A stretch of DNA of 64,000 nucleotides from Parietichytrium sp. I65-24A (GCA_012862575.1 BLSF01000021.1:310001-374000), one strand, 5' to 3'; shown: positions 42,211 through 52,309, numbered from the stretch's first letter. The notes: generated by a model from the sequence alone, not told the origin. Numbers and translations: made by a program.

Positions 42211-44901
42211 TCATTTTCGCGAGAAAAAGTCCTTGATGCTTTTGGTTCCGTGCGCAATGTCCTTCTTCTGGGCCCTAGCCGTTCGTGCCTTCTTTGCTGG
42301 AGGGCTGCTCGACTTGGAAGCGTTTGAGTTGATTGAATCTGCTCTCGAAAAGGCAATGGTTTTCTGATCAAGCGGTTGCACCTGAGCTTTAGCTTCAGAG
42401 TTCACCACGGAGGCACATTCACTCTGCCTTTTTTTCTCTTCCCGAATCGCTATAGCCTGGCTTTCCTGACACTTTTGATCAAGCGGTTGCACCTGATTTT
42501 CAGAGTTTACCACGGAGGCACATTCGCTCTGCTCCTTTTTGCCGTCCTGGATCTCTAGGTTTTCTTGACGCTTCGGATCGATCTCGAGACTTTCCGGACC
42601 TTTGGGATTGATGCGAGGTTTGACTACCTTTTTAGTTGTATTCTGCTTGGAAAAGAGCGCTTTGATGGATTGCTGTGACCGGTGAGGTTGAGTGTATTTG
42701 GTAACCTTGTCTTCCGAGTTCAACTCGCACGAGAAAAGCGACTCTGTGTGTTCTGCAAGCAAATAATCTCTGAATAAGAGCGACACACCTACGTGATCGC
42801 TGTACTTGGGCGGCGTATAAACAATGCCGGTGTGCGGAGGCCCAAACTGTACTTCCATCGCAAAGTCTGGTGCTGCCTCAAGCCCGCCGCCATGAAAGCC
42901 CGCGGCCTGAAACAAATTTCCAGCAGTGGCGGCACAACTTGCAGCTTGGGGGGCACCTTGCCAGTAGTGGCCCGTTGAGCATCCGCATCTCAGTGTCGTC
43001 GCGATTCCTTCACTTCTGTCGATCGCAGTCGCAAGCTCCGAATCTACTAGAAAATAATCTATCCTGGCACCGAGGTTGTTGTATCGGCCATTGGTGTATT
43101 GATTCCAGCATGTGTAACGCCCAATCGTTTGAGGATAGAGCATTCGAAAAGTGTCTCTCATACGATCTTCGCCAAGAATGCCCTTGTGAAATATGTCCAG
43201 AATCGGAAGTGCATTTGGCGACTCGCAGGAACGATTCGCAAGGTTATACAGCGTTCTCGACTTCCAAACTATGCCGCAAACTGTTTTCAGAAGCTCTTGA
43301 AGCTCTCCCAGAGACACAGACTCCCCGGGGTATGCCAACGTCGGGCTACCAGGATTCTCAGGATCATCCCAATACTCTGGCTCCACCTGGAACAGCGCCA
43401 AGCACCTTTCGGGAGAGTCTTGGAGCTTACCCAGCTTTACGACTTTCGATGTAACATCCGGGTCCCTTGTAGTATTCACTTCAGGCTCACCCTTTGAATC
43501 AAGGTCTGAAACTTCCGTGTATGCCTCGTGCTCTGCGAAACCGTCTCCCGAGAAATCTGTGTAGCCATTTGCATCAAACATCGGATCATTATATGCTTCG
43601 TACTCCGCGTCGCCAACTGGATCGCCTACATCCTCTACATAGTTGTCTATTTCCCATTTTATCTGTGAGTCAGCCATGTGCTCACGATGCGAAATTGAGG
43701 TCTTCGAAGAGCTACGTGGTACTTCAACATGAAGCCTATAGCGCTGGCGTAACTCCTTCGTTGCGGTGCTGCGGGAATTTTCTGGCTTCACGTGTTTTGT
43801 CTGCAATGCAGCGAGAATTTTCGGCCACCCCTTCACAAGGGTCATCTTGACTTTGCAGCACATCCATGTTCGCTCTCCTTCCTCTGGGTGCCTGGCGAGC
43901 GTCGATCCACAGGCGCAAGGAATCCTCCCTTCGATGAGGTCACGTACATTAAGCCTCGCATTCGTATAGTGCACGTCTTGCGCCTCCAAAGCCACATTCA
44001 GATCGCCACATAGGATGACGGGTTTCCCGGTCCTCTGGCGCTCTTCCTGCATGGCTTTTCTCAGAGCCCTAAAGAACTTGACTCTGAGCTTCAGCCCGCC
44101 CGAGTTCCCGCCAGATGGCGCGTACACATTAAAAATGGAAAACGCGGCATGCTCCGTCAACAAGCACCGTCCCTGAGCGTCCAGCTCCTTTTCCCGGAGG
44201 GCGCGAGCATCTGCGCGGATCGTCATTCCTTTTCGTGCGAAAGTCGCCACTCCCTGAAACCCTTCCAGCCGGGCCATTCGGCTTGGCGCCCAGAAGCTAT
44301 CCCACTCCCTACTTTCGATGTCTCTCCGCGCCGCTTTAGTCGGCCGCTCGTCGTCGCCTTTCGCGCTCGACGCGATGCCACCCTCACGACCTTGCCTAAA
44401 TTGACCCGCTCGACCCTTTTCCCCACCGCCACCATCCAAAACCCCGTCCATACTTTGCTCTTCGAGACCTCCTTGCTCGCCATTCGCGCTCGCGCTCGCG
44501 GCCTCGTCGACCGATGCTTCAGGGCGGGACGGCGACAAATTACTCGTCTGCATCGGCGAGAGCCCATCCGTCCCATCCGTTCCATCCGTCCCTTGCGCCA
44601 CGTTCGGCCGCGGCGCGGGCGTGAGCGTATTGGCCTGGAGCTGCAAACGCTGCGCGTTGACCTTGACCTCCTGTATACACACGATCTCCGCGCCATGTCG
44701 CCGGAAGAATTCATCCGCGGCGTAGCGCTTCTCTCGCGTCGACTGCGGCACGCTCTTTCGAACCGCTCGGGAGCTGGAGCTAGAGCTGGAGCTAGAGCTG
44801 GAGCTGGACTTGGAACCGGACTCGGGAGCTGGCGCGCTCAGCGGAAGCTGCGCCATTGTGGTGGGCCATGCCGCAACATTCCAGCTCAGCAAGTGCACCA
44901 T
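42211..44901 (-). CDS. APEX2: AP endonuclease 2 (APE2), exonuclease III family
   Basis: The protein is 896 residues from the ATG at 44901; the upstream extension begins at TTG. SWN at residues 6-8 and EIVCIQEVK with metal-binding E78 open the endonuclease/exonuclease/phosphatase fold. ILCGDLNVAL, ARIDYFLVD and a final SDH supply the remaining catalytic residues. A Ser run interrupts the first strands. Between the DLN and IDY motifs lies an insert of about 250 residues that includes a CxC...CC cluster. QQSIKALF and the terminal KSIKDFF are PCNA-binding (PIP-box) patterns. APE2 cleans abasic sites and blocked 3' ends in the nucleus and signals to ATR. The Zf-GRF domain usual at the C-terminus is not seen; a duplicated segment lies there instead. 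Confidence 0.9.
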   Translation of the reverse strand: MVHLLSWNVAAWPTTMAQLPLSAPAPESGSKSSSSSSSSSSSSSRAVRKSVPQSTREKRYAADEFFRRHGAEIVCIQEVKVNAQRLQLQANTLTPAPRPNVAQGTDGTDGTDGLSPMQTSNLSPSRPEASVDEAASASANGEQGGLEEQSMDGVLDGGGGEKGRAGQFRQGREGGIASSAKGDDERPTKAARRDIESREWDSFWAPSRMARLEGFQGVATFARKGMTIRADARALREKELDAQGRCLLTEHAAFSIFNVYAPSGGNSGGLKLRVKFFRALRKAMQEERQRTGKPVILCGDLNVALEAQDVHYTNARLNVRDLIEGRIPCACGSTLARHPEEGERTWMCCKVKMTLVKGWPKILAALQTKHVKPENSRSTATKELRQRYRLHVEVPRSSSKTSISHREHMADSQIKWEIDNYVEDVGDPVGDAEYEAYNDPMFDANGYTDFSGDGFAEHEAYTEVSDLDSKGEPEVNTTRDPDVTSKVVKLGKLQDSPERCLALFQVEPEYWDDPENPGSPTLAYPGESVSLGELQELLKTVCGIVWKSRTLYNLANRSCESPNALPILDIFHKGILGEDRMRDTFRMLYPQTIGRYTCWNQYTNGRYNNLGARIDYFLVDSELATAIDRSEGIATTLRCGCSTGHYWQGAPQAASCAATAGNLFQAAGFHGGGLEAAPDFAMEVQFGPPHTGIVYTPPKYSDHVGVSLLFRDYLLAEHTESLFSCELNSEDKVTKYTQPHRSQQSIKALFSKQNTTKKVVKPRINPKGPESLEIDPKRQENLEIQDGKKEQSECASVVNSENQVQPLDQKCQESQAIAIREEKKRQSECASVVNSEAKAQVQPLDQKTIAFSRADSINSNASKSSSPPAKKARTARAQKKDIAHGTKSIKDFFSRK
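42366..42533 (-). repeat. Imperfect coding duplication in APE2
   Basis: Two copies of about 60 bases lie at 42366-42428 and 42477-42533, differing by six deleted bases and a few substitutions. They code QSECASVVNSE...QVQPLDQK twice. The deletion keeps frame. It is a local duplication of a disordered linker between the two PIP-box-like motifs. Confidence 0.75.
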
Positions 44902-45624
44902 CCGCCGTGCCGACTCCGCGAGCTCCCTGCCAACTCGCGCGACGCGGCGGAGCTGGCGGAGCTGGCGGAGCTCTGCTATATGGTCCAAAGTGGCGCCGAA
45001 GACAGACAGTTAGACAGGTCCGCGAGTAACGTCCGCGAAAGATCGCGCGTATGTACACTGCGCGTTGCTCGCGTAGCCCACGGTAATTTGCCGAGCCTTG
45101 AAAGCCAAGCGAGATAATTTGCCGCGAACGTTGCGTTACTCAGTACAGCGGCGTTGCAGTGGCGAGGTTATCATTATCATGTATTAGGAAGCAAGAGAAA
45201 GGCGATGATGAGTTGTCTGTCATAGTGTGTTTACTCATGTTTACTTTCCCTTTCGTTATGTACGTACATTGACATTGACAGTGAGAACAAGGCATGAAAT
45301 GAAATGCATGTAGACGAGGTACTCGAATACCGCACTTTCGAGTTCGAGAGAATGGATGAATGAATGCGAGAAGAGCTCTGAATGCGCTCGGCGGTTGACG
45401 AGTTGCAGGTTGACCACGTGGGTTTTGCAGCGTCTTGCAGAGAATTTATAATCAAGACTTTGCTCTCGGGGAAATTGCGAGACCAGTGCTGAAAGGGAGA
45501 ACCGAAATCAAAGTTGGTTGAAATTTGAAGATTACAGCGGGTGAGACATGCTCCATGAAAAACTAGACATATGAAAGGGGAGGAGTGTGGTTTTTACTTG
45601 GTACGCAAAGTGAATACCATGTGT
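44902..45624. other. Intergenic region
   Basis: This 723-base stretch holds the APE2 promoter and the 3' flank of the beta-helix gene. ATTGACAGTGAG occurs at 45274-45285. No gene is seen. Confidence 0.45.
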
Positions 45625-47490
45625 TTACGCGGTGGCTGGAAGAGACAACTTATCGCCTTCGGCCCAGCTGTCAGCCCTGGCAGAGCGAGAGCGATTGATT
45701 GCATAAACTACACCGAGGGCAATAAGAGCGCCTGCTGCTACACCGCCAAACGCTGCCCCGAGAACGACTGCCAGAGGAAATGTTTCTGAGCTCGTTTCTT
45801 CAGTTTCGACGGTAGAGGAGGTCAGCTTTTCCCATTCAGCGTCTCCCTCGCCAGAGGTTGCCATGGACTTTTGAAGAGACACGCCGGCAAAGTCTCTCAG
45901 CATGTCGAAGCAGATATTTTCACCCGACGTAGTCGTGAGAGAGGAAGTGCCTATTCTGTTCAAATCAACATTAACACTTGACGCCACCGAAACCGCCCGA
46001 GTTGCATATCCACTGTAAGCGTATTCTGGGTTGGTTGCCAAGCTCAGCTTTGACCGGCGGGTCTTGTCCGCAATGTTTTGCAAGTTGTACACGTGCACCT
46101 TGTCAGCGGTGACATTTGCAACTCCGTCGAGCTTGAGCCCTATGATGCCCTTCACATGGTGAAACATGATGTCCTTGTTCATGCTAATCTTGTAGGTCTG
46201 CATGAGTTTGGCCCAGGTAATGGTTCCGTTTGTCCAGTTGATGACACTCTGTGTGATAGTGCTCCGCTTGAGAAGGTTAGACTGACTGGCGTCTGCGGCG
46301 GAGGTGCATCCAGAAGACTCTGCGAGGCACGCTAGCGAGTATCTTGCGAAGGCCAGTTGTGCCTCAGACAGCACATTGGGAAGGTAAGTGACTGTGCCGT
46401 TTTGCTGAACTGAGCAGTGATCGACGTCGAAGGTAGCTCCAATTGCGTCGTGAGAGTGGAGATCCGACGAGTAGGAGTCGGTCGAGTCTGTCACAGACTC
46501 CCCGCGAAATAAAATGGATCCTGTCTCTCCAGGGCTTGCGACGAGATCCTTGATAACGAGATTGCTAAGCGTGATGTTGGCGGAGAAATCTTCCGGCTGA
46601 GTCTCCAAAAATGGGCCAACGTTGAAACCGGAGTGAATGATGACACCAGCAACCATCGAGGCGTCTGGAAGCCCGTCTGTCACCGACTTGAAGAGCCCAT
46701 CAGAGTCGATTTCGCTCGCAAGGTAGTAAGCGACATACTGGCGTAGCAGATCTGTGGCTGTCAGCAGAGCAGGTCCCGTAACACCACCATCAAACGTGGT
46801 ATCGACAGAGAGGTGCCTGGAAACTGCTTGCAGAAAGAAGATGGCATTGCTCAGTCTTCCGTCGGCCGGCACATCAGACCTAGTCTTGTGAACAGTGACA
46901 TCCTCAATCACAAGGTTGTCCACTTGGTTGAGAGAAATTCCTGCCACCTCGAAATTAGTTATCTCCAGATCTTTGAGCGTCACGTTGACATTGGTGTTGC
47001 CGTGGATGCCGTGATGTGCACTGAGGCCGATTACTCCATTCTTGATCACCACGTTATTAGAAGGAATGAATCCTGCAGCATCAACGAAAGCTGCCGGGCC
47101 TTTGTTCGGCGGGAAAGGAGAGTTGGACAGCTCAATCAAGGCGAAAAACCGCTGTATCAGTGCGTGGCTCGGGCTTTGCGACAGCGTGTAGCCGTTGAGG
47201 TCAAGAGTCACGTCGTTTGCTTGAATCACGATGGCAGCGAAGAAGCCGAGACGATACGGGCTCGCATTGTATGGTGCCACAGTGATGTCCGGGAACATCC
47301 ACGTCTCCGGCGACGACTGCTTCAATGCGCCCTTTGGCCTGAAGACGATGTCCTCGTCAAGTACATACTCCCCTGGTGAGCTGATGATATAAGTTCCCGC
47401 TTCGAAGTCCGACTGCGAAATGTGGGTCACCTCGGCCAGCGTCGCCGCCACTGCGCCAACAAGAACGGCGCTTCTCATCCACTGCCTCAT
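45625..47490 (-). CDS. Type I membrane protein with right-handed beta-helix
   Basis: The 621-residue protein starts at an ATG at 47490 with a signal peptide (MRQWMRSAVLVGAVAATLAE). Most of the rest shows short strands with Asn/Val ladders, such as NDVTLDLNGYTL, NNVVIKNGVIGLSAHHGIHG and VNVTLKDLEITNFEVAGISL, typical of right-handed beta-helix (pectate-lyase or parallel beta-helix) proteins. Several N-glycosylation sequons are present. One membrane helix lies near the C-terminus (PLAVVLGAAFGGVAAGALIA), followed by a short basic tail. It is probably at the cell surface and may bind or cut polysaccharide. No catalytic signature is recognisable, so the call is structural only. Confidence 0.75.
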   Translation of the reverse strand: MRQWMRSAVLVGAVAATLAEVTHISQSDFEAGTYIISSPGEYVLDEDIVFRPKGALKQSSPETWMFPDITVAPYNASPYRLGFFAAIVIQANDVTLDLNGYTLSQSPSHALIQRFFALIELSNSPFPPNKGPAAFVDAAGFIPSNNVVIKNGVIGLSAHHGIHGNTNVNVTLKDLEITNFEVAGISLNQVDNLVIEDVTVHKTRSDVPADGRLSNAIFFLQAVSRHLSVDTTFDGGVTGPALLTATDLLRQYVAYYLASEIDSDGLFKSVTDGLPDASMVAGVIIHSGFNVGPFLETQPEDFSANITLSNLVIKDLVASPGETGSILFRGESVTDSTDSYSSDLHSHDAIGATFDVDHCSVQQNGTVTYLPNVLSEAQLAFARYSLACLAESSGCTSAADASQSNLLKRSTITQSVINWTNGTITWAKLMQTYKISMNKDIMFHHVKGIIGLKLDGVANVTADKVHVYNLQNIADKTRRSKLSLATNPEYAYSGYATRAVSVASSVNVDLNRIGTSSLTTTSGENICFDMLRDFAGVSLQKSMATSGEGDAEWEKLTSSTVETEETSSETFPLAVVLGAAFGGVAAGALIALGVVYAINRSRSARADSWAEGDKLSLPATA

Positions 47491-50400
47491 CGTCGTAAAA
47501 GTCTTCCAAGTCCCGCTTCCAAGTCGATAGCGCGAACCACAATTCCAGTGTCTTGTTCGCCGCCAAACCTAGTTAAGGGGTCTGCGAGGCTCCACGCTTC
47601 CTCTTCGCCTGTCTGCTCCAAAAAATGGATTGCAACCTTTCGCTCTTTCGAATGACCCCTCTTTCGCCACTCTCAAGCTGGCAATCGTTAACGACTGCCT
47701 ACCGCACATGGTGCATTCCCTCTCATGCACTCATGCACTCTCATGCACTCACGCTACACTACTTGATAGCTAGCGAGCTACCGTCGCTGCGAGTGCACTG
47801 CTCACTTGTGCACACAGAGACACACAGATGCAGAAAAACAATCGGTGTAAATTCTATACCTCTGATGTGCTCTCTTGTTTCATCATTCAAAATTATCTGA
47901 AATCGATCGATCAATTACTCTCTGTGACTGTCTCTGTCTCTGTCGATCACAATGGCCTTTCACAGTCAATGTTCATCTCATTTTGATTGACTGTGAAACT
48001 TGTTTATTTTAAAAAGTCATCAACCAAAGGGGAGAGGAGAAGGGTGAACGAGACTACGGGTCCTACCTTCATCGCATGAGGAGGCAAGCATGACAAACAA
48101 ACAACACAAATAGCCTTCCTGAAAGTCAATGAAAAACAAACGGAAATGGAAATGGCACGGAGATTGCACACCTGTGAGGCATAACGGCGACTGCATTTCC
48201 TCGACCAGGTTTCAACTTGAGAGAGCGCTGCCACTGAAAGGCAGGCAGGCAAGCAGGCATTTCGCGGAGACTGATTGTAGGGCTTGAGATGAGCCATTTT
48301 CGCATGTCATGTCATGTCAGCTCGCTCCATTCTCGGAATCCCGGAACACCTCAGGGCATCGAGTGGCTAGGCCATGGCGAATTGCGAATGGCAAATGGCA
48401 AATGAGGCGAAAAAGTTGACTCTTTTTGGAGGTTGGTGTGATTATCATTGCTTTAAGATTAGAGGCTTCTCTTGTGATGTGTTCATGTGTCGCAGCCAAA
48501 TGCGAAGTCTGTAGAGTGGACGCGAAGAGTGCGAAGAGGGCAGCGCTGGATCGCTGGATGGCAGCATAGGGCAGCCAGCTGAAAGTGCTCCTGGAGTTCG
48601 AGTCTTTGGTAGGCCAGGATAGGTTTGTGCGTTCGAGAGCTCGTCGATATCGTAGTTGCTGTTCTTTCCACAGTCAAACAAGTCGCTCTTTCAGCACACT
48701 TGGGAAACTCTGCATCGGCCACCTCTCGTCGCCTCCAAATTAGAAAGTTTTGGACGACATCGCTGGTGGCAACTAGCACCTGTCGCATCCACCGAATTTG
48801 CTGTGCTCCATCCACACTCTTCGTCTCTTCGTGCCTGAGCTGCTTGTGCACTCGTCGGACCCGCGTCCATGGCAGAACATTCTGGAGAAAACCCTGCGTT
48901 GTTCAAGTTTCTCACGTGAGTTCCATGTGTACTAGTTCAAAGCTTCCTGCATCTTCCTGCCAAATCGTTCGTGTCTAATCGGTTGCAAAACGGTTGACCT
49001 GTCGATTAAAGCTGACAAATAATCATTCCCCAAGGAGCTGTTTCAATTGACATGTGAAACTAAGCTTACAACTTGTTCTTTGCAGTGTCAACTTGAAAAA
49101 AACATCATCGGCTGCCTGTCGATGGATTGACTTTTGGTTGGGCGAGGGAATCCCTCTTTCAGCCTACGACACTCCGTAGCACCTCCGGCTAATGCTCACG
49201 ATAGTACCGGTGAGTGCTATATAACATCCTATAATTCTTGCCTATCGCCGAGGTCCAAAATTCGATTAACGAGTTCGCTCTTGTCGATTATCGATTAGAA
49301 ACAGATGGTGAATTTCGCTCACAGCAAGATGGCGAGAGCTTGCGAGCGACTAGGTTATGTTTTGTTTTGTTTTGTCTTAGTATGTCTGATTTCTTTTGGT
49401 ATTTTGATATATTTTGATATGTTGTTTGTTTGTTTTGGCTAATTGATCAACTTAAGATAGGGTAGACTGAGAGGGAGAACACTGTGCCACAGGCGCGGGA
49501 CACCCTCTTAAAAATATTTGATGGAAGGAAAAGGGAAAGCATCGAACAGCAGGTCAATTTGGAATGTCTACTTGTAAAGATCGCTCGCTCTTTCCGGAGT
49601 GAAGACAAAAGATGATGGACGCACAAGTTGAAAGCCAGACTTGGTCCAAAGGAATCGTCGATGGAGGGAGGCACGCAAGTTTCGGCTCGCAGTGAAGCAC
49701 ACAGTAAACGCGAAAGATCCAAACGTTGGCTGCTTCACAAGAGCAGACGAGCAGCAGCACGCATTGACCAACCTGGTGAAGCATCAATGACAATCATTAT
49801 TAAATGAGATCGCAATCTTGCACCCAAACAGGCTACACTCGAGTCTCGACCAAAAGGCAAGGTGGCTGACGGGCGAGTGGTACAGATTTCGCGCCTCACT
49901 GGGACTCAATGCCAGCCAAATAAAAGTGCTCGCCAGCTCGCCACGGTCCACAGACGTCCACACTCCTCAGTCGTCCAAATGTAACTCATGCTCAAAACCC
50001 CACTCTCTACGGCTTCCAATTGACAACTGATAATTGACGACCCTTGGTCCAGCTCTTGCGCATGGAACATACCGGTAATTCCTCGCGGCAATCCACTCAT
50101 TCACACAGAGAGTCAGTTGGACGATTGAAGACATCGACACCCTCGCTCCTCGAGAGCGCAGGCTAGTGCTGCACCGTCGCCTAACAAGGTTGAGCACGAA
50201 CAACTTCCGGATCAGCCGAGACGGCCAAGTGTCACAAATATTTACGTGTTGCTTTCTCAGCTCGCACGCTTCTCCTTCCACGTCCAGAAGAGAGACGTCT
50301 TTCGATCTGTCGGAGCCAAGGAGACAACGAGTACTGATAGCAAAGCAACCATTGTTCACGCTTTTCACCCTCTGCTTGGGATGATATATGATATGACTTC

Positions 50401-51163
50401 ATGAATTTCATACTCTTCATTTTCATTTCTATCATCATCCCAAGTCATTATTTCACTTTAACTTGTCACAATTCATTCATTCGTTCATTCACTGTCAATC
50501 ATTCAATAAACATCCAATTCAGAATTTCCAAAGCAGAAAATGATTAATCATCATTGATTTCATTGATTCATTGTTTGCCCACCTTCTGTGCCCCCTCTCC
50601 TTCTTCCTCTTCCTCTCTCTCGAAAGCAAAGCTTACCTGTGCTATTAATGTTTGCACTACTGGAGTTTTGCAAAAAAAAGAGTGTGCACCCCGCGCCTTG
50701 TAGCGTGCTGATAGTCGATTTGCTAGTAGCAGGAGCTTTTGGTGGCGAGGCGTGGGACAAATTTAGAACCTGCTCATCAACTCAACTTAGAGTCAAGCGA
50801 AAGCTAAGTTCCCTGAACACACACTGCGAAAAGTGCCGTGATGCTTCGCATCTCGTGTATCCCATGAATCCCATGTATCCCATGAATCTGTATCGCGCGT
50901 AGTGTGCGTAGTTCGGTTAACTTTGTTCAGTAGTAGCTCGAACGCAGGTGACGCAGGAGCTTGGGGCGGAATTCGAACTGGGGTTTATGTGTGCTGCTTC
51001 AAGTCATTGCACTCCAAAGCCGAAAAAATGCAAGTGCAAAAGTCTTCTATTGCTATTGGCTGCGATCCAGAATTCCATTCGCAGTCTGCAGTCTGTTCAC
51101 ATGAATTTTCCTTGATTTCAATTTGTTTCAACAGTATAAAAACAAAAAAAAAGTCAAAAAGAA
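47491..51163. other. Long gene-poor region
   Basis: Over 3.6 kb I find no convincing protein or RNA gene before the first tRNA. Contents include CATGCACTCAT-type repeats at 47720-47751, the inverted repeat at 47958-47998, AT-rich sequence at 49000-49450 and TTCATTCA patches near 50470-50500. Short frames on both strands lack family resemblance. Confidence 0.45.
47958..47998. repeat. 13-base perfect inverted repeat with 15-base loop
   Basis: TTTCACAGTCAAT at 47958-47970 is mirrored by ATTGACTGTGAAA at 47986-47998. Its arms contain the TGACTGTGA motif seen elsewhere in the window. It could form a hairpin in RNA or bind a dimeric protein. Confidence 0.6.
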
Positions 51164-51235
51164 AGGACCAGACCGGATTCGCACCGGTGACCTGCGGAAC
51201 TGCAATCCGATGCTCTACTCCTGAGCTACTGATCC
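51164..51235 (-). tRNA. tRNA-Cys (GCA), copy 1
   Basis: The full cloverleaf folds on the minus strand: acceptor GGATCAG/CTGGTCC, D stem GCTC/GAGC, anticodon loop TTGCAGT with GCA, variable loop AGGTC, T stem ACCGG/CCGGT. The discriminator base is T, as required for cysteine. The T loop is TGCGAAT and the D loop AGGAGTA, so G18 and T55 are both changed. A T5 pol III terminator lies at 51156-51160. No intron and no encoded CCA. Confidence 0.93.
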
Positions 51236-51241
51236 AAGTTA

Positions 51242-51251
51242 ACCATTTGGT
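51242..51251 (-). promoter_or_regulatory. ACCAANTGGT element before tRNA-Cys copy 1
   Basis: ACCAAATGGT ends 6 bases before the mature 5' end. The same near-palindrome stands at the same place before the other two copies, while the rest of the flank differs. It may set the pol III start or bind a factor. Confidence 0.45.
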
Positions 51252-51371
51252 ACACGTATGTCAAACTTAAACGCATATCTAATTTTACTCGGCAACACCT
51301 TCGTAAAAAAGATAACTGAAGGCTAGGAGGGAATGGGATAACACAACTAGCTTGGATGAGTAGAAAAAAAA

Positions 51372-51443
51372 AGGACCAGACCGGATTCGCACCGGTGACC
51401 TGCGGAACTGCAATCCGATGCTCTACTCCTGAGCTACTGATCC
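51372..51443 (-). tRNA. tRNA-Cys (GCA), copy 2
   Basis: This copy is identical in the 71-base body and T discriminator to copy 1, 136 bases away. It shares the changed T loop TGCGAAT and D loop AGGAGTA. A run of nine T residues (51364-51372 on the sense strand), beginning at the discriminator, should terminate transcription. Confidence 0.93.
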
Positions 51444-52221
51444 ACGCTACCAATTGGTGATTGAGTTGACTCATCTCTTTAGTCTAACCTTTTGCGAAAC
51501 TATAGATCACCAACACGGAAGTTAGAAAGAGTTTTGCTGTGAACTGAGCACGTGGAACTGACCGAAAAAGGTATTGGCCCCAAAGCATCTCCTATTTTGA
51601 TCATGCGCCGAGCCAGTTGGATTTGAAAACAGCTTCTTTTCAATGTGTTTTGGTCCTGATTTGTTTAGAAGACGGTGTATTGCAAAAGTGTCAACGTGAC
51701 GTTGAGGTGCTCACGGTTCCCAGCGAACAATCGAAGACCAGACAAGTCCGAGCTCTGTGCAGAGCCACGTCAAGAATTGCGAGGGCGCCGAAAGAAACGT
51801 CCGTAGCTGCCGCTCTTTCTTCTGATTGCTTATTAAATGTTTCGAGCGAACCGACTTTCAAGCCCATCACGTCGGTTGCGTGTCACACATCTCAATGCAA
51901 ACGTGAAAGGAGCAACCAAAACGCCACACTTCAAAAAGTGTTGAGGTCGGTTCGAGTCTGAGCAGGTGACAATATCGTCTCCAAAGGGACCGAGAGAGGC
52001 CAAACTGGAAGGAGAGGGTTTGAAAGAATTAAGTCGATATGCGAGTCCAACATGAAGGGGAAACCGTGCAAACTGCAATATTTATTGTTAACATGTAAGA
52101 TGCAAACGAACCGGCAAAAGAAGTTACAACATGTAATTCCAATACGAAATTGCAGATCGAGAACGCAAATTCCCGCACGCACTGAATTTTCAAAATTCAA
52201 CAAAAAAGAAAACTAAAGGAA
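51444..52221. other. Spacer between tRNA-Cys copies 2 and 3
   Basis: Apart from the 5' element of copy 2 this stretch holds no recognisable gene. A plus-strand frame at 51617-51961 has no family resemblance. Confidence 0.4.
51449..51458 (-). promoter_or_regulatory. ACCAATTGGT palindrome before tRNA-Cys copy 2
   Basis: This is the perfectly palindromic version of the element, 5 bases before the mature 5' end. A TATAGTTT stretch lies about 54-61 bases upstream of the tRNA, and one is also found 33-40 bases before copy 3. Confidence 0.45.
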
Positions 52222-52293
52222 AGGACCAGACCGGATTCGCACCGGTGACCTGCGGAACTGCAATCCGATGCTCTACTCCTGAGCTACTGATCC
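52222..52293 (-). tRNA. tRNA-Cys (GCA), copy 3
   Basis: This third identical body lies 778 bases beyond copy 2, with the same T discriminator, changed D loop and changed T loop. T runs on the sense strand at 52202-52207 serve as terminator. It lies 260 bases downstream, in the sense direction, of nothing protein-coding and between copy 2 and the DUF5107-like gene. Confidence 0.93.
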
Positions 52294-52299
52294 GAGTTA

Positions 52300-52309
52300 A
52301 CCACTTGGT
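52300..52309 (-). promoter_or_regulatory. ACCAANTGGT element before tRNA-Cys copy 3
   Basis: ACCAAGTGGT ends 6 bases before the mature 5' end. The spacer TAACTC is close to the TAACTT of copy 1. A TATAGTTT stretch lies 33-40 bases upstream of the tRNA. Confidence 0.45.

Noticed and set aside
48483-48978. Overlapping frames on both strands near 48.5-49.0 kb
   Set aside because: Neither strand gives a protein-like pattern, and overlapping frames on both strands suggest open sequence by chance.
50930-51000. A possible fourth tRNA suggested by a GAATTCGAACTG stretch
   Set aside because: No matching acceptor or D stem could be folded around it.
51617-51961. A 114-codon plus-strand frame between tRNA-Cys copies
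   Set aside because: No domain, no signal peptide and no resemblance; likely chance.
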